From the NCBI GenBank assembly GCA_030671985.1, contig DAOVHI010000052.1, positions 1 through 8,999 on the forward strand: a DNA stretch of 8,999 nt, in the 5' to 3' direction. This stretch comes from a bacterium (GTDB lineage: Bacteria; JAHJDO01). Shown one piece after another: positions 1-7,447 of this stretch. Position 1 is the stretch's first letter; each line of letters begins with the position of its first letter. The notes under the pieces were generated by a model, which ran no database searches, had not been told where the DNA came from, and worked only from the letters and a program-made list of their open reading frames with translations. Both the position numbers and the translations under genes were made by a program.

Positions 1-1560
1 GAAGCGGGGGTGTCTGTAAAAGGCGTGTCTGAATTTACCGGTTCCCCGGAGATGCTTGACGGAAGAGTGAAGACTCTTCATCCTAAAATTCATGGCGGGC
101 TTCTCGCGGTCAGGAGCAACAAGGAGCATATGAGACAAGTTGAAGAATATTCTGTTCCGCTGATTGATATGGTCGTAGTGAATCTATATCCGTTTCAAAA
201 GACCATAGCCAAAGAAAATGTCAGCCTTGAAGAAGCGATAGAAAATATTGACATCGGAGGTCCGACAATGCTTCGCAGCGCAGCAAAAAACTACAAGGAT
301 GTTGCCGTTGTGATCGACCCGAACGATTACAAACTCATTGTTGATGAGCTTAAAAACTCGGGAGAAATATCTCTTGAAACAAAACAAAAACTCGCCGTTA
401 AAGTGTTTAGGCACACTGCGGATTATGACAGCGCAATAGACAAATATCTCAGCGAAAACTTATCTAAAGAAAAAATATTAAGACTGAAATTCACTCAAGG
501 AGTATCTTTAAGATATGGCGAAAACTCGCATCAGTCAGCTACCTTTTATATGGACAAAGATTGTACGGAATCAAACCTTGCAACGGCAAAAATTTTGCAT
601 GGCAAAGAGATGTCGTATAATAATTACATAGACGCAAACGGTGCTTTTGAAGCAGTAAAAGATATCAAAGAACAGATTGGAGCAGTTGTGGTAAAGCATA
701 CAAACCCATGTGGATATGCGACAGGCAAGACCCTGAAAGAGGCTGTTGAAAAAGCGTGGATGGGAGATCCGATATCCGCTTTTGGATCAATTGTTGCTGT
801 CACGAGAAAACTTGATTTAGAGACCGCAGAGTTTCTAAAAGGAAAGAATACAAAGCACCTGACATATGCAAAAGATGGAGACAAGTATGTACCTGAGGAT
901 GTTAAAACCAAGCATGTGGAAGTTATAATAGCTCCGGGATATGACAGAGACGCTTTGGAACTTTTAAAGTCTGAAGGCAAGGTATTGCGCATTCTTGAGG
1001 TAGTGCCTCTTGACAGCGGGGAAAGTGAAAAATTTACATATCGAAAGATTGTGGGCGGCATACTTGAGCAGGACAGGGATTTAAAGATCTTTGATATATT
1101 TGATGTCGTTACAAAAGCACCGTTTCCCGATAATAAAAAAGAATTAGCCAAATTTGCGTATAAAGCGTGCAAGCATACTAAGTCCAATGCAATTGTTCTT
1201 TGCAGGGAATATTCACCGGGATGTTTTCAGGTGTTGGGTATGGGTGCCGGTCAGCCAAATAGAGTTGATTCCCTGCGCAAGCTGGCAATTACAAAAGCAA
1301 TGGAGAATCTACAAATTGAATATGACATTCTGAAACCGGAAGGCTCATTAGACGATTATGTAAAAAAAGCGATGTCAGAACTGGTTCTTGCTTCTGACGC
1401 TTTCTTTCCATTTTCTGATACTGTTGAAGAAGCGGCTGGTTTTGGTATTCGCTACATCATTCAGCCGGGTGGATCAAAACGGGACGATGCCTCAATATCC
1501 AAGTCTGACGAGCTCGCTATAGCCATGGTATTTGCCGGAATGCGTCACTTCTTGCATTAA
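1..1560 (+). CDS. purH: Bifunctional AICAR transformylase / IMP cyclohydrolase, 5' end cut by window
   Basis: PurH performs the last two steps of de novo IMP synthesis in the cytoplasm: formylation of AICAR with 10-formyl-THF, then ring closure of FAICAR. The frame is open from base 1, giving 519 residues, and the alignment starts inside the N-terminal cyclohydrolase domain, so roughly 30-35 residues lie upstream. Seen: PEMLDGRVKTLHPKIHGG of the cyclohydrolase domain; RYGENSHQ at the interdomain region; the transformylase active-site motif KHTNPCG (codons from base 694), which carries the catalytic Lys-His; SDAFFPF, IIQPGGS and the usual ending AMVFAGMRHF. The transformylase domain is longer than in the B. 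subtilis type, with extra segments around bases 840-900 and 1300-1380; such long variants exist in other phyla. The stop is followed by 23 bp before the next gene. It links to folD downstream through 10-formyl-THF supply. The product is essentially certain. Confidence 0.97.
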   Translation, partial: EAGVSVKGVSEFTGSPEMLDGRVKTLHPKIHGGLLAVRSNKEHMRQVEEYSVPLIDMVVVNLYPFQKTIAKENVSLEEAIENIDIGGPTMLRSAAKNYKDVAVVIDPNDYKLIVDELKNSGEISLETKQKLAVKVFRHTADYDSAIDKYLSENLSKEKILRLKFTQGVSLRYGENSHQSATFYMDKDCTESNLATAKILHGKEMSYNNYIDANGAFEAVKDIKEQIGAVVVKHTNPCGYATGKTLKEAVEKAWMGDPISAFGSIVAVTRKLDLETAEFLKGKNTKHLTYAKDGDKYVPEDVKTKHVEVIIAPGYDRDALELLKSEGKVLRILEVVPLDSGESEKFTYRKIVGGILEQDRDLKIFDIFDVVTKAPFPDNKKELAKFAYKACKHTKSNAIVLCREYSPGCFQVLGMGAGQPNRVDSLRKLAITKAMENLQIEYDILKPEGSLDDYVKKAMSELVLASDAFFPFSDTVEEAAGFGIRYIIQPGGSKRDDASISKSDELAIAMVFAGMRHFLH

Positions 1561-1574
1561 ATTAAAACCTGTTT

Positions 1575-1580
1575 AGAGGT
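1575..1580 (+). promoter_or_regulatory. Ribosome binding site for the C45-family gene
   Basis: AGAGGT lies 3 nt before the ATG at 1584. The spacing is shorter than usual, but this is the only purine-rich match, and the ATG opens directly into a basic stretch plus transmembrane helix, which supports the start. No promoter is evident in the 23-bp gap after purH, so read-through from purH is possible. Confidence 0.5.
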
Positions 1581-1583
1581 AAA

Positions 1584-3422
1584 ATGTTTCTAAAGATAAG
1601 TCGACATAGCAGGTATCTCCGATTCCGAAATCTTGTTCAAATAATTCTTGTTCTCGTCCTTCTGGCTGTCTTCAATTGGGCAATTGCGAGCTGGCTATTA
1701 TGGTCAAACTACAATCGGTTAGCTATTTCACTGCAGGATAGCCAGTGGCCGTTTGAAGAAGACAAAGTCAACGTAGCCGTATTCCGGGAAGAGCCAGGCT
1801 CAAAACAGAAGAAATTATTTGGACACATGGAGGTTCTGCGGGGCATTGACTGGTTCCACCTCCGGATCGAGTTTGAAAATAAAAGATTTGAAATTGGTGC
1901 AGGCGATACCACGCAGCTCTCACGACCAGAGAGAGGTGTCCATTTTATAGCCCAGCCAACTACCTTTCCAGAATCCCGCCAGGCCTTAGCTGAAGTGGCA
2001 GAATGGATGTCACGGCTAAGATGGTGGCAACGTGTGGCCCTTTCAGTAGTGGCTCATCCTGTGATTACAGGACTAACATACAAAAAGGACGGTCTTTATT
2101 GGCGTATTGCCCTTCGAGGTGGAAATGCTACTGTTGCCATGGATCAATGGCTGGATGAACTCTATGTGAAGGAACCAGCCTCTAAGTATGCATGGCGTAT
2201 AGTCCTGCAGCGTCAATCAGACACTGGAGATTCATCAACCGTTTTTCAAGCATCTTCTGTTCTGACAGTCAAAGTGCCAGTCAACGAAATTGATAAGTCT
2301 CTGGCTGCAGGAATACGAATTCTATGTTTAAACTTTCAGGAAATCAAACCTGAGCCGGATGATTTCCAGTATGAAGGAAAAGGCTGGCTGGTTGTGAAGA
2401 ATGGACAAAGATTATTGTATCTTGAGGGCACAGCGTACGATATCGGTTATCAGCACGGCAGATTGCTCTCATCTTCTGTTAAGCGGCTCTCAGAGCGTAT
2501 AGTTTACGGCGTGGGTCTTTACTATTCCATGGAGAAAGCACAATGGTTTCTTGACGAGGCCAGAAAACTAGTCAAACGACAGCGACCATTCATTGCTCCT
2601 GAATATTTTGAAGAAATGCGCGGTCTTTCGGACGGATCAGGCGTACCTTTGGAAATAATACGAGTGGCTAATATATTCCCTGAATTCTTTCATTGTAGCG
2701 GCGTAGCTGTATTTGGCCGGGCAACTAAAGACAGTAAACTCCTGCACGCGCGAGTATTGGATTATATGACTGAAGTAGGACTGCAGGATGAGGCTGTGGT
2801 CATGGCAGTTAACCGCGAAGGAGCTCTGCGTTTTGTTAATGCGAGTTACGCGGGTTTTATCGGTTCAGTCACTGGAATGAATGAAAAGAAGATTGCCATT
2901 GGTGAGATGGGCGGACGTGGTGAAGGACTCTGGGATGGAACACCTATGAGTCTGCTGCTTCGGGGAGCTCTTGAACATGCGACCACACTTGAAGAAGCTA
3001 TTTCCTATATGCGTGACCGTGCCAGAACCTGTGAGTATTACTATGTAATCAGCGACGGAAATATTCCAGACGCAGTTGGAATTATCGCCAGACCTGATAC
3101 TTTTCAGGTTATTCAGTCCGGAGAAGCTGTAAAGATACTGCCTGAGTCAATTGATAACGCAGTGTTAATGTCGGGAGGAAACCGGTATAAACACCTTGTC
3201 CAGCGCATTCGTGAGCACTATGGACAGATTGATGCCAAAAAACTCTTTGAGATTATAAAAAGACCTGTAGCTATGCAATCGAATCTTCACAATGTTATCT
3301 TTGAGCCGCAAGTACTCCAGGTGTGGGTGGCTAATGCTGCACGGAATGAACCAGCTTGTGACCAAAAACCAGCAATCTATTTCTGGCCGGAACTGTTCCC
3401 CGAGGCGAAGACTAAGAAATAA
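1584..3422 (+). CDS. Membrane-anchored C45-family (acyl-CoA:6-APA acyltransferase-like) Ntn hydrolase
   Basis: A 612-residue protein. Residues 1-15 are basic (KISRHSRYLRFR) and are followed by one hydrophobic helix (about 17-40), suggesting an N-in signal anchor with the rest outside the cytoplasm. Residues about 45-280 form a region I do not recognise, rich in Trp and charged residues. The C45 domain begins near residue 282 with GTAYDIGYQHGRLL, the usual family opening. Cys371 in FHCSG fits the nucleophile that becomes N-terminal after autocleavage in this family. Further matches are a Gly-rich stretch at GEMGGRGEGLWDG and a C-terminal region up to about 590. Family members hydrolyse or transfer acyl groups on amides and peptides; the substrate here is unknown. 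Codon and base use looks less AT-rich than in the hdr genes, and the gene interrupts purine and folate genes, so acquisition by transfer is possible. The family is fairly sure; the function is not. Confidence 0.8.
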   Translation: MFLKISRHSRYLRFRNLVQIILVLVLLAVFNWAIASWLLWSNYNRLAISLQDSQWPFEEDKVNVAVFREEPGSKQKKLFGHMEVLRGIDWFHLRIEFENKRFEIGAGDTTQLSRPERGVHFIAQPTTFPESRQALAEVAEWMSRLRWWQRVALSVVAHPVITGLTYKKDGLYWRIALRGGNATVAMDQWLDELYVKEPASKYAWRIVLQRQSDTGDSSTVFQASSVLTVKVPVNEIDKSLAAGIRILCLNFQEIKPEPDDFQYEGKGWLVVKNGQRLLYLEGTAYDIGYQHGRLLSSSVKRLSERIVYGVGLYYSMEKAQWFLDEARKLVKRQRPFIAPEYFEEMRGLSDGSGVPLEIIRVANIFPEFFHCSGVAVFGRATKDSKLLHARVLDYMTEVGLQDEAVVMAVNREGALRFVNASYAGFIGSVTGMNEKKIAIGEMGGRGEGLWDGTPMSLLLRGALEHATTLEEAISYMRDRARTCEYYYVISDGNIPDAVGIIARPDTFQVIQSGEAVKILPESIDNAVLMSGGNRYKHLVQRIREHYGQIDAKKLFEIIKRPVAMQSNLHNVIFEPQVLQVWVANAARNEPACDQKPAIYFWPELFPEAKTKK

Positions 3423-3472
3423 ATCGAATAAAAAACGTATCTGTTTCATTCTAATCGGCCAGGACATGAAAT

Positions 3473-3796
3473 TTGCTGATAAAGTCTTCGAGGTATTCGC
3501 CAAGGAAGGATTCGCGGAACGCCGGCAGGGTAAATCCAATTATTTTAAGCGGGTACTTACCCTCCGCGTATGTGCATAAAATTGCTCCCCGTCCTTTGCT
3601 TTTCCAAAATGCTCTGAATGATGATTTAATACCACGATCATCCGTGGAAATCCTGTACAATACTGCGGGTCCGCCGAAGCAAATTATCTGGTACGATTGT
3701 GTTCATGGCCGTATTGAGAAAGATGCGGTTGTCAACATTGTCCGCGATGGCCTGGCGTGGCTGAAAAATCAACAGACTTTGTCAGCTAAACTATAA
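3473..3796 (+). pseudogene. C-terminal remnant of an alpha/beta hydrolase
   Basis: The part from about base 3571 onward reads as the end of an alpha/beta hydrolase of the dienelactone-hydrolase/acetyl-esterase type. It has VHKIAPRPLLFQNALNDDLIP, where the Asp of NDD matches the catalytic acid, then PPKQIIWYD, and CVHGR, where the His matches the catalytic base (usually S/G-x-HG). The nucleophile elbow GxSxG and all N-terminal strands are absent. The 100 bp before it, in the same frame, look like non-family sequence; a neighbouring frame reads FADKVFEVFAKEGFA, which could be another decayed piece. No plausible ribosome site precedes the first ATG at 3473. It is probably not functional. It follows the C45 gene by about 50 bp and may have arrived with it. 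Confidence 0.6.
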
Positions 3797-3843
3797 TTTT
3801 AATCAGAAAGCGTTGCCTGCATGTACACAGCCAGAACAATTTT

Positions 3844-3872
3844 TTGTGAATTATTAAGCTTTATGGTAGGAT
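3844..3872 (+). promoter_or_regulatory. Possible sigma-70-like promoter for the hdr-folD operon
   Basis: The 131-bp gap 3797-3927 is AT-rich and is the only sizeable non-coding stretch before the hdr genes. TTGTGA (3844-3849) and TAGGAT (3867-3872) are separated by 17 bp, each matching four of six consensus bases. Other -10-like strings (TATTAT 3872-3877, GATAAT near 3906) have no partner at good spacing. No hairpin, riboswitch or operator palindrome was seen. This is a weak, position-based call. Confidence 0.25.
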
Positions 3873-3927
3873 ATTATCCAAAACAAAGCGTCCTGTACTT
3901 CAGTTAGATAATGATGATGAAAAAAGA

Positions 3928-4968
3928 ATGGTAGAATTCGATATGGAAGAGAAAAATGTACTGGTTATCGGAGCAGGAATAGCGGGCGTTACCACAGCTT
4001 TAAAGATTGCAGATAGAGGAATAGCGGTTCATTTAGTAGAAAAAGACTCTTCTGTCGGCGGGCATGCTCAGGAATCTTGCTGTAAAGCGGTGGACAATGT
4101 TTGCACAAAATGCGGGGCTTGTCTTCTAAAGGATAGGATGGACAAGGTAGAAATTCATCCTAATATCAAAATATATTTAGGCTCAAACATATCAGATATT
4201 TCTAAGTCCGAAGATAAATTTTCCGTTCGTATAAAACATAATGATAAAACTAATTCTGTAGAAGTGGATGCAGTAGTCGTTGCAACTGGTTTTACCCCAT
4301 TTGACGCAAGAGGGAAAGGCAGATTTGGCTACGGAAGAATTCCTTATGTTTTTACAGGGCTGGACATTGAGGAGCACTTCAAGAAAAATGGAGAATTCAA
4401 CGAAATCCCAAAGCGAGCAGCATTCATACAATGTGTTGGGTCCAGGGATCCGCATTTAAATAAAGGGTATTGTTCAAGAGTATGCTGCCGTTACGCTTTG
4501 AGGCTCGCCATGATGGTTAGGGAAGCGTTTCCCGAAGTTAAGGTTGATATTTTTCATATGGATATCCAGTCTTCAGGAAAAGAATTTAACATGCTGTATG
4601 ACCAATGTAAGAATGATTCAAAAATAGAATTTATAAAGAGTATACCAACAAGAGCGCGGGAAATTTCCGAGACCAAATCGGTAAGAGTTTTGTATGAAGA
4701 CATGGCAGAAGCTAAACTTATTGAGAGAGATTATGATCTTCTTGTTCTTTCTATAGGGATAATGCCATCAGAGGATAATCAGAGAGTCGAAAATCTTCTC
4801 GGGATTAATATGGACGAATTCGGTTTTTTTGAACCGGTTGATAGTTTTTCTACAAGAACAAATGTTCAAGGTGTTTTTCTATCAGGTACATGTGAAGGAC
4901 CAAAAAGCATATCGGAAGCTATTCGGCATGCAGATAAAACCGCAGTAGATGTAATGGAGTACTTATGA
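3928..4968 (+). CDS. HdrA/QmoA-like FAD and iron-sulfur oxidoreductase (subunit 1)
   Basis: 346 residues, equal to the core of heterodisulfide reductase subunit A without its extra ferredoxin domains (full HdrA is about 650). The FAD-binding Rossmann motif GAGIAG is at 15-20, followed by VEKDSSVGGHAQ. A Cys cluster (C51, C52, C59, C62, C65; CxxCxxC) precedes HPNIKIYL, the place where HdrA and QmoA hold their [4Fe-4S] motif. IQCVGSRD (C169) and YCSRVCC (C182, C186, C187) are HdrA signatures. VATGFTPFD and the C-terminal GVFLSGTCEGPKS are the second nucleotide-binding and FAD contacts. In this family the flavin passes electrons between iron-sulfur subunits and can bifurcate them. The stop overlaps the next start by 4 bp (ATGA), implying translational coupling. 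No strong ribosome site precedes 3928; ATG 3943, with GGTAG 8 nt upstream, is an equally good start and loses only five residues. Confidence 0.9.
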   Translation: MVEFDMEEKNVLVIGAGIAGVTTALKIADRGIAVHLVEKDSSVGGHAQESCCKAVDNVCTKCGACLLKDRMDKVEIHPNIKIYLGSNISDISKSEDKFSVRIKHNDKTNSVEVDAVVVATGFTPFDARGKGRFGYGRIPYVFTGLDIEEHFKKNGEFNEIPKRAAFIQCVGSRDPHLNKGYCSRVCCRYALRLAMMVREAFPEVKVDIFHMDIQSSGKEFNMLYDQCKNDSKIEFIKSIPTRAREISETKSVRVLYEDMAEAKLIERDYDLLVLSIGIMPSEDNQRVENLLGINMDEFGFFEPVDSFSTRTNVQGVFLSGTCEGPKSISEAIRHADKTAVDVMEYL

Positions 4969-6125
4969 GCATTCTTATACTCGGCGGCGGTATTGCAGGA
5001 ATAACTGCTGCAACATACCTTGGGGAACAGGGGCAAAAAGTAGCGCTAATTGAAAGAGAAGAAGGATTAGGCGGCAGGCTAAATAATCTTTTCAGCGTAT
5101 ACGATCTGGGTATATCCCCAAAGGATTTTGTCTCCCGGCAAATAACAAAATTAAAAAAGTTCTCAAATGTGGATATATTTACTTGCGCAGAATTAATAGA
5201 GACCAAAGGACATGTTGGGAACTTTAATTCAAAACTCAAAATTAAAAACTCAAAACCAGTTAAAATCAAGCATGGGGCGATTATTATTGCGACGGGGGTT
5301 AATGTATCCGCGCCAAAGATGGATTGCAATTCTCAAAAGATAATTAACCATACTCATCTCGAAGACTACATTTCAAACAACAAGATAAAAAGATTATCCA
5401 AAGTCATATTCTTATGTGATTTTGCTAAAGAAGATTCTCAAATAATAGCATTATCTACGTTAAAGAATGCCTTGCTTCTTAGAGAAAAACTAAGATGCGA
5501 AGTATCTGTCTTGTCTCGCAATATAAAAGTTGCCGGCAAAAAGTTCGAGCAGTTATATACAGCTGTCAGAGAAAAAGGGGTTATATTTTCTGCTGTAGAA
5601 GGCGTAGACGTAGAAGGCTTGCATTTAATATGTGACTGGCTGGTGATTGGGGAAAGCATTCTTCCCGATCACGGTACAGAAGTTCTCTCTCTTACACTTG
5701 GCGTTGAGAGGGATAAGCAAGGATTTTTCCAGAATAACAATGTTCACTTTATGCCAAACTTATCAAATAGGAAAGGCATATTCTTTGCCGGGGCGTGTCA
5801 TATTGATGCAGGGCTGAATGATATATTAGATGATTCGTTGACAGCCGCATATGCTGCTCATAATTTACTTGAAAAGAACACGATAGAAATTGATGAGAAG
5901 ACAGCGGAAGTAGACGAGGAAAAATGCGCGCTTTGCCTTACATGCATACGTTCGTGTCCTCATAAAGCAATAGATATAGAGTTTTCTCGCGAAGTGGGCA
6001 AGAAAGCTGCAAAGATTGTTGAAGAGGCATGTTTTGGATGCGGGATCTGTGCATCTCTATGCCCCTCAAGAGCAATACAGCTTAGAGAATATGAAGATGA
6101 GAAGATACTTAAACTTATAGGATGA
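4965..6125 (+). CDS. HdrA/QmoB-like FAD protein with two C-terminal [4Fe-4S] motifs (subunit 2)
   Basis: 386 residues. The N-terminal Rossmann motif GGGIAG (7-12) is followed by IEREEGLGGRL, so it binds FAD like HdrA. The HdrA Cys motif after GG is absent (LNNLFSVYDLGIS has no Cys), as are CVGSRD and CSRVCC. A C-terminal GIFFAGACH segment closes the flavin fold at about 270. Two ferredoxin motifs follow: C321-x2-C324-x2-C327-x3-C331-P and C356-x2-C359-x2-C362-x3-C366-P. This order (FAD domain, 2x[4Fe-4S]) with MvhD as the next gene reproduces the domain string of QmoB, in which MvhD is fused. It is likely the partner of subunit 1, wiring a flavin to ferredoxin-type clusters in the cytoplasm. 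A short A-rich direct repeat encodes the stretch NSKLKIKNSK near residues 89-98. The gene overlaps its upstream neighbour by 4 bp. Confidence 0.88.
   Translation: MSILILGGGIAGITAATYLGEQGQKVALIEREEGLGGRLNNLFSVYDLGISPKDFVSRQITKLKKFSNVDIFTCAELIETKGHVGNFNSKLKIKNSKPVKIKHGAIIIATGVNVSAPKMDCNSQKIINHTHLEDYISNNKIKRLSKVIFLCDFAKEDSQIIALSTLKNALLLREKLRCEVSVLSRNIKVAGKKFEQLYTAVREKGVIFSAVEGVDVEGLHLICDWLVIGESILPDHGTEVLSLTLGVERDKQGFFQNNNVHFMPNLSNRKGIFFAGACHIDAGLNDILDDSLTAAYAAHNLLEKNTIEIDEKTAEVDEEKCALCLTCIRSCPHKAIDIEFSREVGKKAAKIVEEACFGCGICASLCPSRAIQLREYEDEKILKLIG
5226..5257 (+). repeat. Short A-rich direct repeat inside the second hdrA-like gene
   Basis: Two copies of AAAACTCAAAA are spaced 17 bp start to start within an A-rich tract, encoding NSKLKIKNSK in frame. 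It falls in a loop between the NAD-fold strands of the flavoprotein. Similar (K-I-x-N-S-K) stretches are known as in-frame insertions of small dispersed A-rich repeats in several bacteria. Whether this copy is dispersed in this genome cannot be judged from one window. Confidence 0.45.
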
Positions 6126-6132
6126 TTTTATA

Positions 6133-6528
6133 ATGGCATATAAACCAAATATAACAATTTTTTGCTGTGAGAATTCAGTTTATGAAACCGCCTTAAATGT
6201 TAGCAAACGCCACAGCAATATTCAGATTATAAAGGTTCCATGTTCCGGGGAGATCAGCAGTATTCACATCCTCAAATGTTTTGAATCAGGCAGGGACATG
6301 GTTATAGTAATTGCATGTATAGAGGAGGCATGCCACTTTATAAATGGGAATATAAAAGTTGGAAAAGTTGTAGAAGCTGCTCGTAACAGGTTGAAGGAAT
6401 TGGACATCGATGATAAACGCTTGCAAATTCTCAATTTTGCTCCTAATATGGATGAAAAATTCCATAGTGCTTTTGAGGACATAGTATTACAGGCTTCAGA
6501 ACTTGGGTCAATATATAAAAAGCGATAG
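6133..6528 (+). CDS. MvhD-like hydrogenase/heterodisulfide reductase iron-sulfur subunit
   Basis: 131 residues, the usual size for free-standing MvhD (about 130-145). In Mvh-Hdr complexes MvhD carries a [2Fe-2S] cluster and hands electrons to HdrA. Seen: FCCENSVY (C11, C12), VPCSG (C37), LKCFESG matching the LKAFExG signature, and ACIEEACHFINGN (C62, C67) matching GCHxGDCHYxxGN. The second Cys of the canonical CNWCSY motif is Ser15 here, so four of the five family cysteines remain. A good ribosome site, AGGATG (6119-6124), overlaps the previous stop, 8 nt before the ATG. The gene lies 7 bp after subunit 2 and 16 bp before folD. QmoB carries the same domain as a fusion, which supports a complex with the two HdrA-like proteins. 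No hydrogenase subunit is in view. Confidence 0.87.
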   Translation: MAYKPNITIFCCENSVYETALNVSKRHSNIQIIKVPCSGEISSIHILKCFESGRDMVIVIACIEEACHFINGNIKVGKVVEAARNRLKELDIDDKRLQILNFAPNMDEKFHSAFEDIVLQASELGSIYKKR

Positions 6529-6544
6529 AAAGGATACTAGGCAT

Positions 6545-7435
6545 ATGGCTGCAAAAATAATAGATGGTAAGGCAATTGCTGCTGAGATGCAGGATGAGAT
6601 GAAGGTTGAGGCGGAGAGTCTTAAGCGTGAGTACGACTTAACCCCCGGGCTTGCTGTTGTGCTCGTAGGTGATAATCCGGCTTCAAGGGTTTATGTGAGC
6701 ATGAAAAAAAAGGCATGCGCGAGATTGGGCATATATTCTGAGGAGCACAAACTGTCATCAGATACTCCGGAACACGACTTGCTGGAACTTATTAATAAGC
6801 TCAATGTAAATGAGAAAATTCATGGCATTCTTGTTCAGCTTCCTTTGCCAGACCACATTAATGAAGATAAAATTCTTAACGCTATTGATCATTTAAAGGA
6901 TGTTGACGGTTTTCATCCTATCAATGTAGGCAATCTTGTTATTGGCAAGCCTTCTTTTCTGCCGTGCACTCCATATGGAATTCAGCAGCTTCTTCTTAAA
7001 AGCAATATTCAGATTGAAGGCAAACACGTGGTTGTGGTCGGCAGAAGCAATATTGTAGGGAAACCTGTTGCGCTAATTCTGCTTCAAAAGACGCAGGATG
7101 CTAATGCAACGGTGACGGTATGCCATTCACGAAGCGGGGACTTGTCTTATTATACTAAGCAGGCGGATATATTGATCGCGGCTATCGGAAGAGCAGAAAT
7201 GATAAAGAAGGATATGGTCAAGGATGGTGCGGTAGTTATAGATGTTGGAGTTAATCGGGTTGATGATCCAAGCAGAGAAAGAGGATACAAACTTGTTGGG
7301 GATGTGGATTTCAATGAAGTGAAGGAGGTAGCAAGCGCCATTACACCTGTTCCGGGCGGGGTTGGTCCTATGACAATTACAATGCTTATGCACAATACTA
7401 TAAAAGCTGCAAGACTAAGAACAATCAAACATTAA
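6545..7435 (+). CDS. folD: Methylene-THF dehydrogenase / methenyl-THF cyclohydrolase
   Basis: FolD interconverts 5,10-methylene-THF and 10-formyl-THF through methenyl-THF, with NAD(P) as cofactor, in the cytoplasm. It has 296 residues (E. coli 288). Seen: Tyr50 and Lys54 in YVSMKKKAC, the catalytic pair of the family; GILVQLPLPDHI; PCTPYGIQ; the Rossmann signature VVVGRSNIVGKPVA; and PVPGGVGPMTITMLM at the end. The loop after the Rossmann signature is slightly extended (QKTQDANA). The start at 6545 is chosen because MAAKIIDGKAIA matches family N-termini and GAAAGGA-like purines (6528-6534) lie 10 nt upstream; an in-frame ATG at 6503 would overlap the mvhD-like gene. As last gene of the hdr run it probably shares their transcript. 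It supplies 10-formyl-THF to PurH and methylene-THF to MetF. No rho-independent terminator was seen in the 12 bp before the converging remnant. Confidence 0.97.
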   Translation: MAAKIIDGKAIAAEMQDEMKVEAESLKREYDLTPGLAVVLVGDNPASRVYVSMKKKACARLGIYSEEHKLSSDTPEHDLLELINKLNVNEKIHGILVQLPLPDHINEDKILNAIDHLKDVDGFHPINVGNLVIGKPSFLPCTPYGIQQLLLKSNIQIEGKHVVVVGRSNIVGKPVALILLQKTQDANATVTVCHSRSGDLSYYTKQADILIAAIGRAEMIKKDMVKDGAVVIDVGVNRVDDPSRERGYKLVGDVDFNEVKEVASAITPVPGGVGPMTITMLMHNTIKAARLRTIKH

Positions 7436-7447
7436 AAATATGCGAAT

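Noticed and set aside
624-1187. A long minus-strand open frame opposite purH
   Set aside because: It is antisense to well-conserved PurH motifs, and its Ser-rich sequence is what a complementary frame would give; no family match.
3165-3660. Minus-strand and plus-strand open frames around the C45 3' end, including one reading GFTLPAFRESFLGEYL
   Set aside because: They overlap the C45 coding end or the hydrolase remnant, lack ribosome sites and match no family I know; kept only as possible noise in a decayed region.
3911-3934. Seven-codon ORF (MMMKKEW) just before the first hdrA-like gene, considered as a leader peptide
   Set aside because: It has no ribosome site, no attenuator hairpin and no run of a regulatory amino acid; most likely chance in an A-rich stretch.
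7127-7428. Two minus-strand frames opposite the end of folD
   Set aside because: Shadows of conserved FolD sequence, including the PVPGGVGPMT region.
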